DNA of 61,621 nucleotides from Streptococcus mitis (GTDB lineage Bacteria; Bacillota; Bacilli; Lactobacillales; Streptococcaceae): NCBI RefSeq assembly GCF_001579045.1, contig NZ_KQ970262.1, positions 370,323 to 431,943 of the forward strand, read 5' to 3'. Shown piece by piece: positions 1 to 9,149 of this stretch (position 1 is its first letter; each line of letters starts with the position of its first letter). The notes under the pieces were generated by a model. It saw only the letters and a program-made list of their open reading frames with translations, ran no database searches and was not told where the DNA came from. The position numbers and the translations under genes were made by a program.

Positions 1-23
1 GAACTGCCCTACCTTTCTTGTTT

Positions 24-734
24 TTAGTTTGTAAGCGAATCTAAAAAATTATGCAATTTTTCATTCATTTCAGAATAATCGTTACCACGTAATTCTTCAG
101 GTGATTGAACAAAAGGTAATGTTTGATGTTGTTCTATCAATCGTTCTTCACTATCTGCAGCAATCAATAAATCAATCGCTTCTAAATCAAACTCTAAATG
201 CACTTGGAAAGCATAATGTTTAGGACTAAAGCGAACAATCTGTCGGGGACAACCTTGACTGGTAGCAAGGATTACCGCTTCGTCTGTCAATCCCGGCATA
301 TCACCATGCCAGTGACCAACTAAAAGCTCGCTACCAAAATGTTTGAGGTGTTTATCTGCTAGTCCTTGACTAGTCATCCTAATAGGGAATACACCTATTT
401 CTCTTTCAGGACTATGCTCATATTGTCCCCCATAAGCTACAGACAGTAGTTGCGCCCCCAAACATACACCTACAATATATTTATCTTCTTCTATTGCCTG
501 TCGAATAAGCCTAATTTCTTCTTTTGGATGATAATAAGGGAAATGTTCTTTATCTTCATCAGGAGATTGCGGACCTCCCATAATGATAAGAAAATCAATA
601 TCAGAAACTGTTTGGGGTAAAGCTTCTTCCTTATAAACCTTTGTTATTCCAATGTCATGACCTCTTGATTGAGCCCAAGTTAGATAAGCACCTGGGATTT
701 CAAAACTCTCATGTAGTATAAAATGCACTTTCAT
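24..734 (-). CDS. Class-I glutamine amidotransferase-like protein
   Basis: A 236-residue protein of the triad (class I) glutamine amidotransferase fold, the stand-alone type related to the GMP-synthase glutaminase domain. The sequence shows the oxyanion strand with GGPQSP near residues 53-58, the nucleophile elbow GVCLGAQL with Cys91, and the His179/Glu181 pair in HLEF, so the catalytic triad is complete. Such proteins hydrolyse glutamine or act as gamma-glutamyl hydrolases; the substrate is not predictable here. It is transcribed leftwards, with AGAAAGG upstream of the ATG. Its promoter region carries one copy of a 41-bp repeat that recurs at 2473. The family is clear; the physiological role is unknown. 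Confidence 0.8.
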   Translation of the reverse strand: MKVHFILHESFEIPGAYLTWAQSRGHDIGITKVYKEEALPQTVSDIDFLIIMGGPQSPDEDKEHFPYYHPKEEIRLIRQAIEEDKYIVGVCLGAQLLSVAYGGQYEHSPEREIGVFPIRMTSQGLADKHLKHFGSELLVGHWHGDMPGLTDEAVILATSQGCPRQIVRFSPKHYAFQVHLEFDLEAIDLLIAADSEERLIEQHQTLPFVQSPEELRGNDYSEMNEKLHNFLDSLTN

Positions 735-770
735 TTCTATAGTTTACCTTTCTAAGTGTTTAGAAAAGTT

Positions 771-811
771 TTCCACCCGTGTTCAAATCAAAACACACGC
801 TCTAACTTTCT
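771..811. repeat. 41-bp repeat, copy 1
   Basis: The stretch CGTGTTCAAATCAAAACACA with its flanks recurs at 2473-2513 with about four mismatches, offset exactly 1702 bp. The core ends in GTGTT/AACAC, an imperfect palindrome. Copy 1 lies upstream of the amidotransferase gene. The two copies bracket the ClC gene and the punA remnant. It could be a shared regulatory element or a recombination scar. Confidence 0.7.
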
Positions 812-962
812 TTTTACTTTTTTATTTCGTAGCTAGGAAAAATCAGATTCAATCATGACTCCGATAAGCCTACTTCTTTTTTATTTCAAACAGTTATGGA
901 TAAATTGACAATAGTTTTTAATCTTTTTAGATAAATCCTTGATTAGAAGAAACGGTCGTTCT

Positions 963-2246
963 CTATCTTATTACTCTATTCTTTGACTTCTGACACAGTA
1001 TGTTAGCCCAAGGAAAACGGTCTAATATTTCTGCAAATTTATAGGCTAAAACAGCCGTTACTAATAGATACGGAAGAGAATCTATACCTAGCCCAGTGAA
1101 ACCTATAACTAATCCAGTTGCAGAAATGGGCGCCCTCAAGGTCACAGACAAAAAGCAAACCGATCCCAAAAGCAAAATGCTTGGCTGACTGTCTAAACCT
1201 AGAATCATACCCAAGAGACCAGCTCCAGCCATCCCCAAGGCAAAAGATGGCGTAAGGATACCACCATAGGCCCCTGCCCAAAGAGTAATAAGAACGACCA
1301 CTGCTTTTAGGAAAAACATGAGAAGCACTGTTTGACCATTGCTAGTATTCAATACTTCCTGAGCCATCATACGTCCATTTCCAAGTAGATGTGGAAAATA
1401 ACTTGCCAACCCAGCAAGAAAAAGAAAAGCTGTAGGCAATGTGAGAAGTATTCGTTTATCTTTTATTCTGTTTGAAGACGCTACCTTACTTAAGCGACCA
1501 AAAAACCAAGCTAGTGGGGTTAAGAAAAGAAGTAATAAGGGAATAATCCACGTTTCCTTTAATGACCATGCAATGGCTGGAATCTGATAGAGAGCATGAT
1601 CTGAAATAACCAAGCCTGCTGTATAGGTTGACACATAGGTAGTCAAACCGACTAAGACAAATCGTTTAATAGATAGAGCAATTCCTAGAGTTTCAAAAAC
1701 AAAGAAGACACTTGTTAATGGAACCTGATAGACAGCTGCTAAACCAGCACCAGCACCACAAGCAAGGAGAAAGATTTGATCCTTCTTAGAGAGAGAACAT
1801 ATTTTTCCAATTGGTCCTGCAAATAGAGTCCCAATCTCTCGTGGCGCAGCTTCTTTACCAATAGGTGCTCCCCCTCCAACTGCAATAATTTGCCAAATTG
1901 AATGAAATAGCTGTTTTAAAAAATGAAGTTTGTATTGTGAAATCTCATCCTTCATCTGTGCTTTAATGGAAAAAATCTGTGATTTTTTTTGCAAGAAATA
2001 CCAGACCAAGGATGAGCTGACACCCACGATTATTAAACTTAATCCTATCCGCGATGAGGAAACTCCATCTGTCAAGAATACAGTTTGATGCTCTGATTGA
2101 CCAAAAGCTATCCCCTCTATCATCTTTAAAAGATAATGTAGAAAAATACCAGATAAACCTGAAACTATTCCTTGCAAAATGACTGCTAGGAATAATTTAA
2201 GATTATAAGGGATTTTCTGAAAAATACTCCTCAATTCTTTTAACAT
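963..2246 (-). CDS. ClC-family chloride channel/transporter
   Basis: A 427-residue polytopic membrane protein of the voltage-gated chloride channel (ClC) family. The family motif with the gating glutamate is seen as GGGAPIGKEAAPREIG around residues 124-139 (usual form G(K/R)EGP), and the later GGxxxPxxxxG motif is seen as GGILTPSFALG around residue 330. About ten hydrophobic segments are evident and there is no C-terminal CBS pair, as is common in bacteria. ClC proteins move Cl- (or F-) across the membrane, often in exchange for protons. The ATG overlaps the end of a broken punA copy by a few bases, so it probably inherited the upstream transcription of that locus. The usual first GSGIP selectivity motif is not obvious, so ion selectivity is uncertain. 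Confidence 0.85.
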   Translation of the reverse strand: MLKELRSIFQKIPYNLKLFLAVILQGIVSGLSGIFLHYLLKMIEGIAFGQSEHQTVFLTDGVSSSRIGLSLIIVGVSSSLVWYFLQKKSQIFSIKAQMKDEISQYKLHFLKQLFHSIWQIIAVGGGAPIGKEAAPREIGTLFAGPIGKICSLSKKDQIFLLACGAGAGLAAVYQVPLTSVFFVFETLGIALSIKRFVLVGLTTYVSTYTAGLVISDHALYQIPAIAWSLKETWIIPLLLLFLTPLAWFFGRLSKVASSNRIKDKRILLTLPTAFLFLAGLASYFPHLLGNGRMMAQEVLNTSNGQTVLLMFFLKAVVVLITLWAGAYGGILTPSFALGMAGAGLLGMILGLDSQPSILLLGSVCFLSVTLRAPISATGLVIGFTGLGIDSLPYLLVTAVLAYKFAEILDRFPWANILCQKSKNRVIR

Positions 2247-2482
2247 AGTAATAATTCAGCAAAAACGGCTTTAAGTAAGCCTTTAAAATCACCTTTAACA
2301 CACTCAGTCACTTCTATAATCTCTTCGTGGTTAATCTCTTCTTTGAAACCAGTAGTATAGTTAGCAATGCATAAACTTCCTAGAAGTTTCAAACCTGAGT
2401 AGGCTACAACAATAACTTCAGGAGCAGTTGACATTCGACCACATCTGTTCCAAGCATCTTATAGGTACGAATTTCCGCTCGT
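2240..2482 (-). pseudogene. 3' fragment of a second punA-like purine nucleoside phosphorylase
   Basis: Translation of the minus strand gives about 62 residues resembling the last quarter of the intact phosphorylase at 5579-6388, for example PEVIV.A.SGLK.LG near the start and VKGDFKGLLKA near the end. Upstream of 2434 the homology continues in another frame (AEIRTYK.LGTDVV), so there is a frameshift at about 2434, and homology stops near 2482. Identity to the intact copy is clearly below 80%, so this is not a recent tandem duplication. It has no N-terminal domain and cannot be active. Confidence 0.8.
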
Positions 2483-2513
2483 GTTCAAATCAAAACACAC
2501 ACTCTACCTTTCT
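2473..2513. repeat. 41-bp repeat, copy 2
   Basis: Second copy of the element at 771-811. It starts exactly where homology of the broken punA copy ends (about 2482), so the repeat marks the breakpoint of the punA remnant. Confidence 0.7.
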
Positions 2514-2615
2514 GTTTAATTTTGTTCTCTCTCAGAGAACTACCTGAGTTCTGTTCAAGATCAGCTAGTGCTTTCTTATAAACTAGACAAATATAACTGT
2601 CATTGTATCGTCAGA

Positions 2616-5345
2616 TTACAAGACATCATCGTCACTCACCTTGGAATTCAAAGTCGTACCCCAATGAGTGATTTTTCGATGTGGCTGTGCCAGGAGAGGT
2701 CTGTTTTCATAGATTGTTTGCCATCTATTCCATAGTAGACCTGTCTTTTTCTCAATCTTAATTCGCAGATTGCGCATATTAGACTTAATTGGGAGATTGA
2801 GGATAGAACCTGCGGTCTGATTGCGTCCATTCCCTTCCCAAGAATGACTCCGAACAACTGAATTACCATCTTTATCTACTGTAACTTCTTCCCAATATAT
2901 TGAATAACGTGCAATATAAGCACCACTATGTTGAATAGTTAGGGTTTTATCTTTTACAGGAGTGTAGTTTAACAGTTGTACAGGCTTAGAAGCTTGCGTA
3001 GTTACATTATTTTTAGCTACAAATCGAAAAACTTCTACTTCTGCAAGGCTGAGAGCTTGATTTTTTTGACGCAATTGAATGCGAACACGGCGACCTAATT
3101 TACCATTCAACTGGATATCTAGACTGCTTCCTTCTAAACGAGAAACATATTGTCTAGCAACTTCTGTCCCTTTTTCATCATATAAAATAACATCAAAGTC
3201 TGAGAGACGTTTAGAAAGTTCTCCATCCCCACGATTATGAAGGCGAACAAGTCCTACCTGTTCTGTACGACCTAAATCAACTTCCCACCAAGGTTGATTT
3301 TCAAACTTAGTATGAGTGATAGATTGTTGACTATAACTACTATTGGTATTACCATCTAGAGCACGACTAGCATCTCCTCCAAATTCGGTAGAGCTTTGGC
3401 GCGCTTGTTTTTTCCATGCGATATTCTCAGCACGGAAAACCTGAACTTCTGCAAGACTGAGAGCGTTATATCCATCTAACTCAATGCGTACAAAACGAGC
3501 TTTCTTATAATCAATTGAAATCTGAGCGGAACTATCTCGTAAGTATGCAATACGCTTTCTTTCAATTTCTTTTCCAGAACTATCCAAAAGAATCACATTA
3601 AAATTAGTCAGTCTATCTTGAGCAGCATCTGTTCGATTGTAAATATTAATCTGGCGAATCGTTTCTTCCTTATCTAAATCGACTTGCCACCAAGGTTTTG
3701 ATTGAAAATCTGTATGAGTGACAGAATTATGCCCGTAATTTCCATCTAATTTCCCATCAACTGCTCTTCTAGCATCTCCTCCAAAAGCTGTCGAACTTTG
3801 AGTTACTCGTTTCCCTAGAGCTATATTTTCAAGAGGTTCAGCGCTTGGTTGACTAGACGACAGAGGGACTTGTTGTTTCTTAAAGAAATAAACTTTGTCC
3901 AATTTTTGATCACGATATCCCTGTTTATCAAGCGTATCACGTTTTCCAATATTAAAATTCGGGATAGCATTCATTCTACTTTCAAAATAACCACGCGAAC
4001 GGTGCTTGAAACTAGAGTTACCTGTAAAAGTTACAATATCATTATCATTACGAATCAATGATGTCACAACATTATCATTATCGACCACATAATGTTTTAT
4101 TTTACCAGATAGAGCTAACTTACGACTTTCTAACCCTACATCCCAGAAACCATTTTTTGCATTCCAAATAGTTCGAGAAGTAATTACTTTAGGAGCGCTA
4201 AATGTCGTAACTTTTTTCAAAACATTATTATAAAAAGTAGGATATTTCTGATAAGCTTCAACTGCTGCTATTTGAGCTAAGTAGCCTCCTAGCGAATGGC
4301 CTGTCATATACAGATTTGTAATGCTGGAATCCTGCGACAGTTCTTTTACAACATTACGGATATCATCCGCTTGTGCAGGTTTATTTCCACCAAATAAAAC
4401 CAAATCTGTACTTAAATCCTTCGCATCATTCCGTCTTGTTCCACGTATAGCCAACATTTGAACAGTATTGTCTTTTAAATAAGGAAGATCACTCTTAGTT
4501 TCAAATAAAAAAGCATCCAAGCCACTTGCTGTATGATAAGCCTTTTTCATCTTCCAAAATGGTGCAAGTTCATTGTGCATCATTTTATATTCTTGACGAT
4601 CAAGGTAAAGACTTGGAAAAGGATTTTTATGATCTAAAATTTTTTCAATGTAATCATCATCACGATAAGCCAACTCCATAAAAAGGAGGGAATCACGATC
4701 TGTGACATACCATTGTTTCTTGTTATCATCTTCCCCGTCTTCTAGTCCATCTCCATCACTATCTGCTAGTAAAGGATGGCTATGGTATCCTAAGTAGTCT
4801 TTCCCATCTTTATTGTAAATATACAATTCATCCTTATTTTTTATTCCATCATGATCATCATCTCCATCAGGATCTAAAAATTTTCCACCGTATAAAGAAT
4901 TATCGACAAGATCCTTCTCCACATGAAGCTCTCCTTTAGAAATTTTGACAAAGTCTGCCTCTGTTACTGGACGAGAATTTTTCGGCTCATCCTTTAGAAT
5001 TTCCTCTTTCTTCAATTCCTCATGAGGTACAGCAGATTCTCTTTTATATAATCCTTCTCCTTCTTTTTCTTTCTGATTTTTAACAACTTCTTTTGACTCT
5101 AAAGTTGATTGAGTAGCTGTAGCTTTCTCCTCTGTAATAGATATTTCCTGTTTTTTATCAGTACTTTCTTTTATGGGACTATCTATTGCATTTACTACTA
5201 GAGGAGTCTCATTTTTCACAACTGGATTTCCTTCATTGGCAGAAATTCCTGTCGGTGCTAAAAAAGCAAAACCGACTGCAACAGATACAACTCCGATACT
5301 TAATTTTTTTATGCCAAAGCGCATAATTCGTTGATTAATTCTCAT
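2616..5345 (-). CDS. Secreted chimera: class-3 lipase, two F-type lectin domains, cytolysin domain 4
   Basis: A 909-residue exported protein. In order: a YSIRK-like signal peptide (FGIKKLSIGVVSVAVG, residues 10-25; cleavage near 36); a Lys/Glu-rich stalk; two calcium-type acidic loops (DPDGDDDHDG about 158-167, DSDGDGLEDG 195-204); a class-3 lipase domain with GHSLGG (Ser351), Asp424 in NDNVV and a probable catalytic His448; two fucolectin-like domains (about 507-638 and 641-775), each with the R-x-D-x4-[RK] fucose-binding motif (RTDAAQDR, RGDGELSK); and residues 792-905 resembling domain 4 of cholesterol-dependent cytolysins, including DHSGAY-like QHSGAY, a variant undecapeptide (KKTGLLWNRWQ) and the WGTTL loop with the Thr-Leu cholesterol pair (898-899). 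The pore-forming domains 1-3 are absent and there is no LPxTG. I infer a secreted or surface-released lipase targeted to host glycans and membranes. Confidence 0.85.
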   Translation of the reverse strand: MRINQRIMRFGIKKLSIGVVSVAVGFAFLAPTGISANEGNPVVKNETPLVVNAIDSPIKESTDKKQEISITEEKATATQSTLESKEVVKNQKEKEGEGLYKRESAVPHEELKKEEILKDEPKNSRPVTEADFVKISKGELHVEKDLVDNSLYGGKFLDPDGDDDHDGIKNKDELYIYNKDGKDYLGYHSHPLLADSDGDGLEDGEDDNKKQWYVTDRDSLLFMELAYRDDDYIEKILDHKNPFPSLYLDRQEYKMMHNELAPFWKMKKAYHTASGLDAFLFETKSDLPYLKDNTVQMLAIRGTRRNDAKDLSTDLVLFGGNKPAQADDIRNVVKELSQDSSITNLYMTGHSLGGYLAQIAAVEAYQKYPTFYNNVLKKVTTFSAPKVITSRTIWNAKNGFWDVGLESRKLALSGKIKHYVVDNDNVVTSLIRNDNDIVTFTGNSSFKHRSRGYFESRMNAIPNFNIGKRDTLDKQGYRDQKLDKVYFFKKQQVPLSSSQPSAEPLENIALGKRVTQSSTAFGGDARRAVDGKLDGNYGHNSVTHTDFQSKPWWQVDLDKEETIRQINIYNRTDAAQDRLTNFNVILLDSSGKEIERKRIAYLRDSSAQISIDYKKARFVRIELDGYNALSLAEVQVFRAENIAWKKQARQSSTEFGGDASRALDGNTNSSYSQQSITHTKFENQPWWEVDLGRTEQVGLVRLHNRGDGELSKRLSDFDVILYDEKGTEVARQYVSRLEGSSLDIQLNGKLGRRVRIQLRQKNQALSLAEVEVFRFVAKNNVTTQASKPVQLLNYTPVKDKTLTIQHSGAYIARYSIYWEEVTVDKDGNSVVRSHSWEGNGRNQTAGSILNLPIKSNMRNLRIKIEKKTGLLWNRWQTIYENRPLLAQPHRKITHWGTTLNSKVSDDDVL

Positions 5346-5578
5346 TTATTTATATATCTTTCTTTTATTTTTTCATCCTCTTTACCAACAATATTCTCCA
5401 ATCAGCTAATCTCCTTTAGCGTCACAGTTTCATTTTTATATTTGGTTAGCAAGGATTTGATGAGGTTTGCAAAAGTATAGGAACCTCATTCGTTTTTCAT
5501 ATCATAATTCTATATGGAAGTTAATTGTTTTATTCATCTTCCAGCTTACAGAAATGCTTTCCTACTTATTTTTCTTTC

Positions 5579-6388
5579 TCATAGTTCTGCAAGAATCGCT
5601 TTAAGCAAGCCTTTAAAGTCACCTTTAACACGTTCGGTTACTTCCACAACTTCTTCGTGATTAAGTTCTTCTTGGAAACCAGCCGCAAAGTTAGTAATAC
5701 ATGAAATTCCCAGAACTTTTAAACCTGAGTGGGCTGCCACGATCACTTCAGGAACCGTAGACATACCAACTGCATCTGCTCCTAGTGTCTTATAAGCGCG
5801 AATTTCTGCTGGTGTTTCATAAGTCGGACCAGTTACACCGATATAGACACCTTCATCAAGCTTGATACCAAGTTTTTTAGCCACTTGATGGGCAGTAGCA
5901 CGGTATTCTGGTGTGTAGGCTTTAGACATATCAGGGAAACGTGGACCAAATTCGTCCAAGTTTTCACCCATCAATGGATTTTGCCCCGTCATATTGATAT
6001 GGTCTGAAATAGCCATCAAAGTACCAGGCCCATAACCAATACCACCAGCTGCATTGGTTACAATGACACTTTCACATTCAAGAACTTTCATGACACGTAC
6101 TGGGAAAGTCACGACTTCCAGAGGATTTCCTTCGTAGAAATGGAAACGACCTTGAAGAGCCAAAACCTTGCGACCTGCAAGGTCACCATACACCAATTTA
6201 CCAGCGTGACCGACTACTGTAGAGCGGCCCCAGTTTGGAATCTCAGCATAGTCTACTACAACTGGATTTTCGATTTCTTCTGCCAATTCTCCAAGACCTG
6301 ACCCAAGGATTAGACCGAACTCAGGCGCTTGAATTCCCTTGTCTTTCAGGAAAGCAGCTGTTTCATTGATTTTGTCTAAAAATGTCAT
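5579..6388 (-). CDS. punA: Purine nucleoside phosphorylase (trimeric, inosine/guanosine type)
   Basis: A 269-residue purine nucleoside phosphorylase of the PNP/MTAP superfamily that cleaves (deoxy)inosine and (deoxy)guanosine with phosphate to give the base and (deoxy)ribose-1-phosphate. Visible motifs: GSGLGELAEEI at 29-39 (phosphate loop), GHAG, LQGRFHFYEG, and TNAAGGIGYG for base recognition; the length is normal. The gene overlaps the upstream DUF1697 gene by 4 bp (ATGA) and sits in a run with deoB and rpiA, so the released pentose-1-phosphate can be fed into the pentose phosphate pathway. Streptococcal annotations also call it deoD. A diverged 3' copy lies at 2240-2482. Confidence 0.93.
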   Translation of the reverse strand: MTFLDKINETAAFLKDKGIQAPEFGLILGSGLGELAEEIENPVVVDYAEIPNWGRSTVVGHAGKLVYGDLAGRKVLALQGRFHFYEGNPLEVVTFPVRVMKVLECESVIVTNAAGGIGYGPGTLMAISDHINMTGQNPLMGENLDEFGPRFPDMSKAYTPEYRATAHQVAKKLGIKLDEGVYIGVTGPTYETPAEIRAYKTLGADAVGMSTVPEVIVAAHSGLKVLGISCITNFAAGFQEELNHEEVVEVTERVKGDFKGLLKAILAEL

Positions 6389-6948
6389 TGTGTATTTCCT
6401 TTATTATTATTTTTTAGCATTTGACCGATTTTGTCAAAGGTTTTTGCATTGCGAATGGTAATGTGGAGATAGAAAGGCATCTTGAGCAAGTACTTGTGAT
6501 AGGCAGTCTTAGGGTAGGATTCTTCAGAGAATTTTCCCCAGAAAATACCAAGTTTACCAAAATAAACAACTTCATCTTCCAGTTTTAAACTGTCTACTTT
6601 CTCGATGACTTGGTCCACATCCAAACTCTCCGTGTAGAAGAGGACATCTTTTCGTGCCAAGTCTTCGTTCCACCAAGCTGGTAGATTCTCCACTTCTGCT
6701 TCATAGTCTTCTTGACTCAGTAAAGAAAAGCTCTGAATAAATGGATAATGGACTGCAAAGAAAGCCTCTAACTTTTCAACCAATCGGGCTTTGGCATCTG
6801 TCGAAGTAAAGAAGATATTACCACTGTTGATGTAGCTTTCAACCTTTTCCAGTCCCAAGTCTGTCAATTCTTGACGAAGCTCCGCCATGACGACCTTATT
6901 CTTACCACCAACATTGATACCTCTCACCAGCAAAGCATAGCGTGTCAT
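6385..6948 (-). CDS. DUF1697 family protein
   Basis: A 187-residue protein of the DUF1697 family, recognised from the N-terminal pattern YALLVRGINVGGKNKV (residues 4-19) and YINSGNIFF near 40-48. The family has no assigned reaction. It sits between deoB (1-base gap) and punA (4-base overlap), so it is translationally coupled within the nucleoside-salvage operon, which suggests but does not prove a link to that pathway. Confidence 0.85.
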   Translation of the reverse strand: MTRYALLVRGINVGGKNKVVMAELRQELTDLGLEKVESYINSGNIFFTSTDAKARLVEKLEAFFAVHYPFIQSFSLLSQEDYEAEVENLPAWWNEDLARKDVLFYTESLDVDQVIEKVDSLKLEDEVVYFGKLGIFWGKFSEESYPKTAYHKYLLKMPFYLHITIRNAKTFDKIGQMLKNNNKGNTQ

Positions 6949-6949
6949 C

Positions 6950-8161
6950 TTATACCAATTTATCTAAGAAACTTTCCCCAATCATAGCAGTTTCCACACC
7001 AAAGTTATCGGCAACAGTCGCTGAAATATCTGCAAAATGTCCGACTGGAATGACGCCATTTCCTTTAAAGGTAGGGCTATAGGCCAACAATGGAATATAT
7101 TCACGAGTGTGGTCTGTTCCTGCATAAGTTGGGTCATTTCCATGGTCCGCAGTAATCAAGAGAAGGTCGTTCTCTCTCATAGCTGCGATAATTTCAGGTA
7201 AGCGTTCATCAAACTCATGCAAACAATCACGGTAACCATGAGCATTACGACGGTGGCCGTAAAGGGCATCAAAGTCAACTAAGTTTGTGAATGAGAATCC
7301 TTTTTCAAACTCAGCAAGTCCCATGGTCTTCAATAGTGTATCAATTCCATGGCTGTTTGACTTGTTGTGACCCATGTCATGGTTGATACCAGCACCATTA
7401 AAGATGTCGTTGATTTTACCAACAGCATAAGTATCGATACCAGCTTCATTCAATTTATCCAAAACAGTCGGTGCAAATGGAGAAACGGCTAAGTCACGAC
7501 GGTTTGCTGTACGAGTGAAGTTACCTGGTTCACCTACATAAGGACGAGCAATGATGCGACCTAGGAGGGCTGGGCGCTCAAGGGTAATCGAACGAGCGTA
7601 TTCGCAGATACGGTATAGTTCATCCAAAGGAATGATGTCTTCGTGGGCAGCAATCTGCAAAACTGGGTCAGCTGAAGTATAGATAATCAACTCCCCAGTT
7701 TCCATTTGACGTGTCCCAAAATCATCAATAACAGCTGTTCCTGAGTAAGGTTTGTTGGCTTCACGAATAACCTTGCGTCCTGAAAATTCTTCAATTTTTG
7801 TCAGGATTTCTTCTGGGAATCCGTTCCAGAAAGTATCGAAAGGCTCCGTAATGTTGAGTCCCATGATTTCCCAGTGTCCAGTCATCGTATCCTTACCAAG
7901 AGATACTTCTTCCAATTTTGTTGCATATCCTGTTGGATTGCTTTCGGCTGCTACAGTCTTAAGAGGAGTTTCACGAGGAATATTTCCTAGACCGATTTTA
8001 GCCATGTTTGGCACATTCAAACCAACTGTTTTTGAAATGTGTCCCAGTGTGTCAGAAGCTCCATCTGGAACCCCTGCATTGACAAAGTTATTGGCATCTG
8101 GTGCAGCACCGATTCCTACAGAATCTAGTACCACCAAGTGAATACGATTAAATTTTGACAT
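6950..8161 (-). CDS. deoB: Phosphopentomutase
   Basis: A 403-residue phosphopentomutase of the alkaline-phosphatase/cofactor-independent mutase superfamily. It interconverts (deoxy)ribose-1-phosphate and -5-phosphate, linking nucleoside phosphorolysis to central metabolism. Diagnostic parts: N-terminal [14 protein letters not shown] with the metal-binding Asp, [11 protein letters not shown] (residue about 91) with the phosphorylated Thr region, and [20 protein letters not shown] with metal-binding Asp/His residues. Full length. It lies 23 bp after rpiA and upstream of DUF1697 and punA in one leftward transcription unit. Confidence 0.97.
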   Translation of the reverse strand: MSKFNRIHLVVLDSVGIGAAPDANNFVNAGVPDGASDTLGHISKTVGLNVPNMAKIGLGNIPRETPLKTVAAESNPTGYATKLEEVSLGKDTMTGHWEIMGLNITEPFDTFWNGFPEEILTKIEEFSGRKVIREANKPYSGTAVIDDFGTRQMETGELIIYTSADPVLQIAAHEDIIPLDELYRICEYARSITLERPALLGRIIARPYVGEPGNFTRTANRRDLAVSPFAPTVLDKLNEAGIDTYAVGKINDIFNGAGINHDMGHNKSNSHGIDTLLKTMGLAEFEKGFSFTNLVDFDALYGHRRNAHGYRDCLHEFDERLPEIIAAMRENDLLLITADHGNDPTYAGTDHTREYIPLLAYSPTFKGNGVIPVGHFADISATVADNFGVETAMIGESFLDKLV

Positions 8162-8184
8162 AGTGTATCTCCTTATTATGTTGA

Positions 8185-8868
8185 TTAGTTTGCTTTTGTT
8201 GAAGTTAAAATCTGAACCCCGTCTCGTCCAGCAACGATGACCTTATCCACCATTTGGTTGAATAAGCCGTGCTCTACAACACCAACGATATGGTCCAATT
8301 CTTGTCCGAAAGCAATTGGATCTTCAATGACATCCAAGGCAAGATCAATGATAAAATTCTGCATATCGGTCACAAAACGTTGGCCGTCTTTTTCACGGAA
8401 ACTTGGTTTGTAGCCAGCTCGTTCAAAATGACGAAAGATCTGTTCTGCGCCATACTGAACCACTTCTACTGGCAATTTAAAAGCACCTAGTTTATCTACC
8501 AGCTTGCTTTCATCCACCACCCAAATGTATTCTTTTGAGGGCGTTGCCACAACCTTCTCCATCAGAAGGGCACCACCACCACCTTTGATTCCATTAAACT
8601 GACTATCCACTTCATCCGCCCCGTCTACTGTCACATCGACAAAGTCTACTTGGTCAATAGACTTGAGCGGGATATTAAGCCCTTCAGCCTGTTTACTAGT
8701 CACACTAGAAGTCGTTACAGCTGTAATCTGCAACCCTTCTTCCTTGATACGACGACCAATTTCTTCGACAAAATAATAGGCAGTAGAACCCGTTCCCAGT
8801 CCGACAACCATGCCATCATTGACAAATTCAGCAGCCTTGATACCTGCCATTTTCTTCAGGTTTTCCAC
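8185..8868 (-). CDS. rpiA: Ribose-5-phosphate isomerase A
   Basis: Interconverts ribose-5-phosphate and ribulose-5-phosphate. Motifs: [16 protein letters not shown] (substrate/phosphate loop), [20 protein letters not shown] with the catalytic acidic residues, and [11 protein letters not shown] place the start at the GTG at 8868 because a strong GGAGG lies 7 bases upstream; this gives 227 residues, the usual RpiA length. The longer reading back to 8925 adds a tail not found in the family. It is the first gene of the rpiA-deoB-DUF1697-punA run. Confidence 0.95.
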   Translation of the reverse strand: MENLKKMAGIKAAEFVNDGMVVGLGTGSTAYYFVEEIGRRIKEEGLQITAVTTSSVTSKQAEGLNIPLKSIDQVDFVDVTVDGADEVDSQFNGIKGGGGALLMEKVVATPSKEYIWVVDESKLVDKLGAFKLPVEVVQYGAEQIFRHFERAGYKPSFREKDGQRFVTDMQNFIIDLALDVIEDPIAFGQELDHIVGVVEHGLFNQMVDKVIVAGRDGVQILTSTKAN

Positions 8869-9149
8869 CGATTTACCTCCATCATTCTCAGTTCTTATTC
8901 TACTATGAAACCGCTTTTTATTCAAGTAAAAAGATCAAATTTACATTTTTCATCAATCTTTCTTTAAAAATATGCATTTTCTTTTTATCAAACGAATAAA
9001 AATGAGTTTATCTTTTATGTATTTGCTTTGTTCATCTCTTTCCAGTTCCAAAAACAAGACCTTAACTTTGATACGTCTAGTTTAGCATTAAAGCAGGCGC
9101 ATTTCAAGAATCATAAATTAAGAGAAGGAAGTAGGTTTATCTATCTATT

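Noticed and set aside
5440-5500. Inverted repeat ATGAGGTT...AACCTCAT between the chimera gene and punA
   Set aside because: The T-tract is on the wrong side for the minus-strand genes and the loop is long, so terminator function is not supported.
8869-8925. N-terminal extension of RpiA
   Set aside because: The GTG at 8868 has a perfect GGAGG and gives the normal 227 residues; the extension matches nothing in the family.
8983-8992. Cin-box-like AACGAATA on the plus strand
   Set aside because: Mismatch at the first base and no plus-strand gene downstream.
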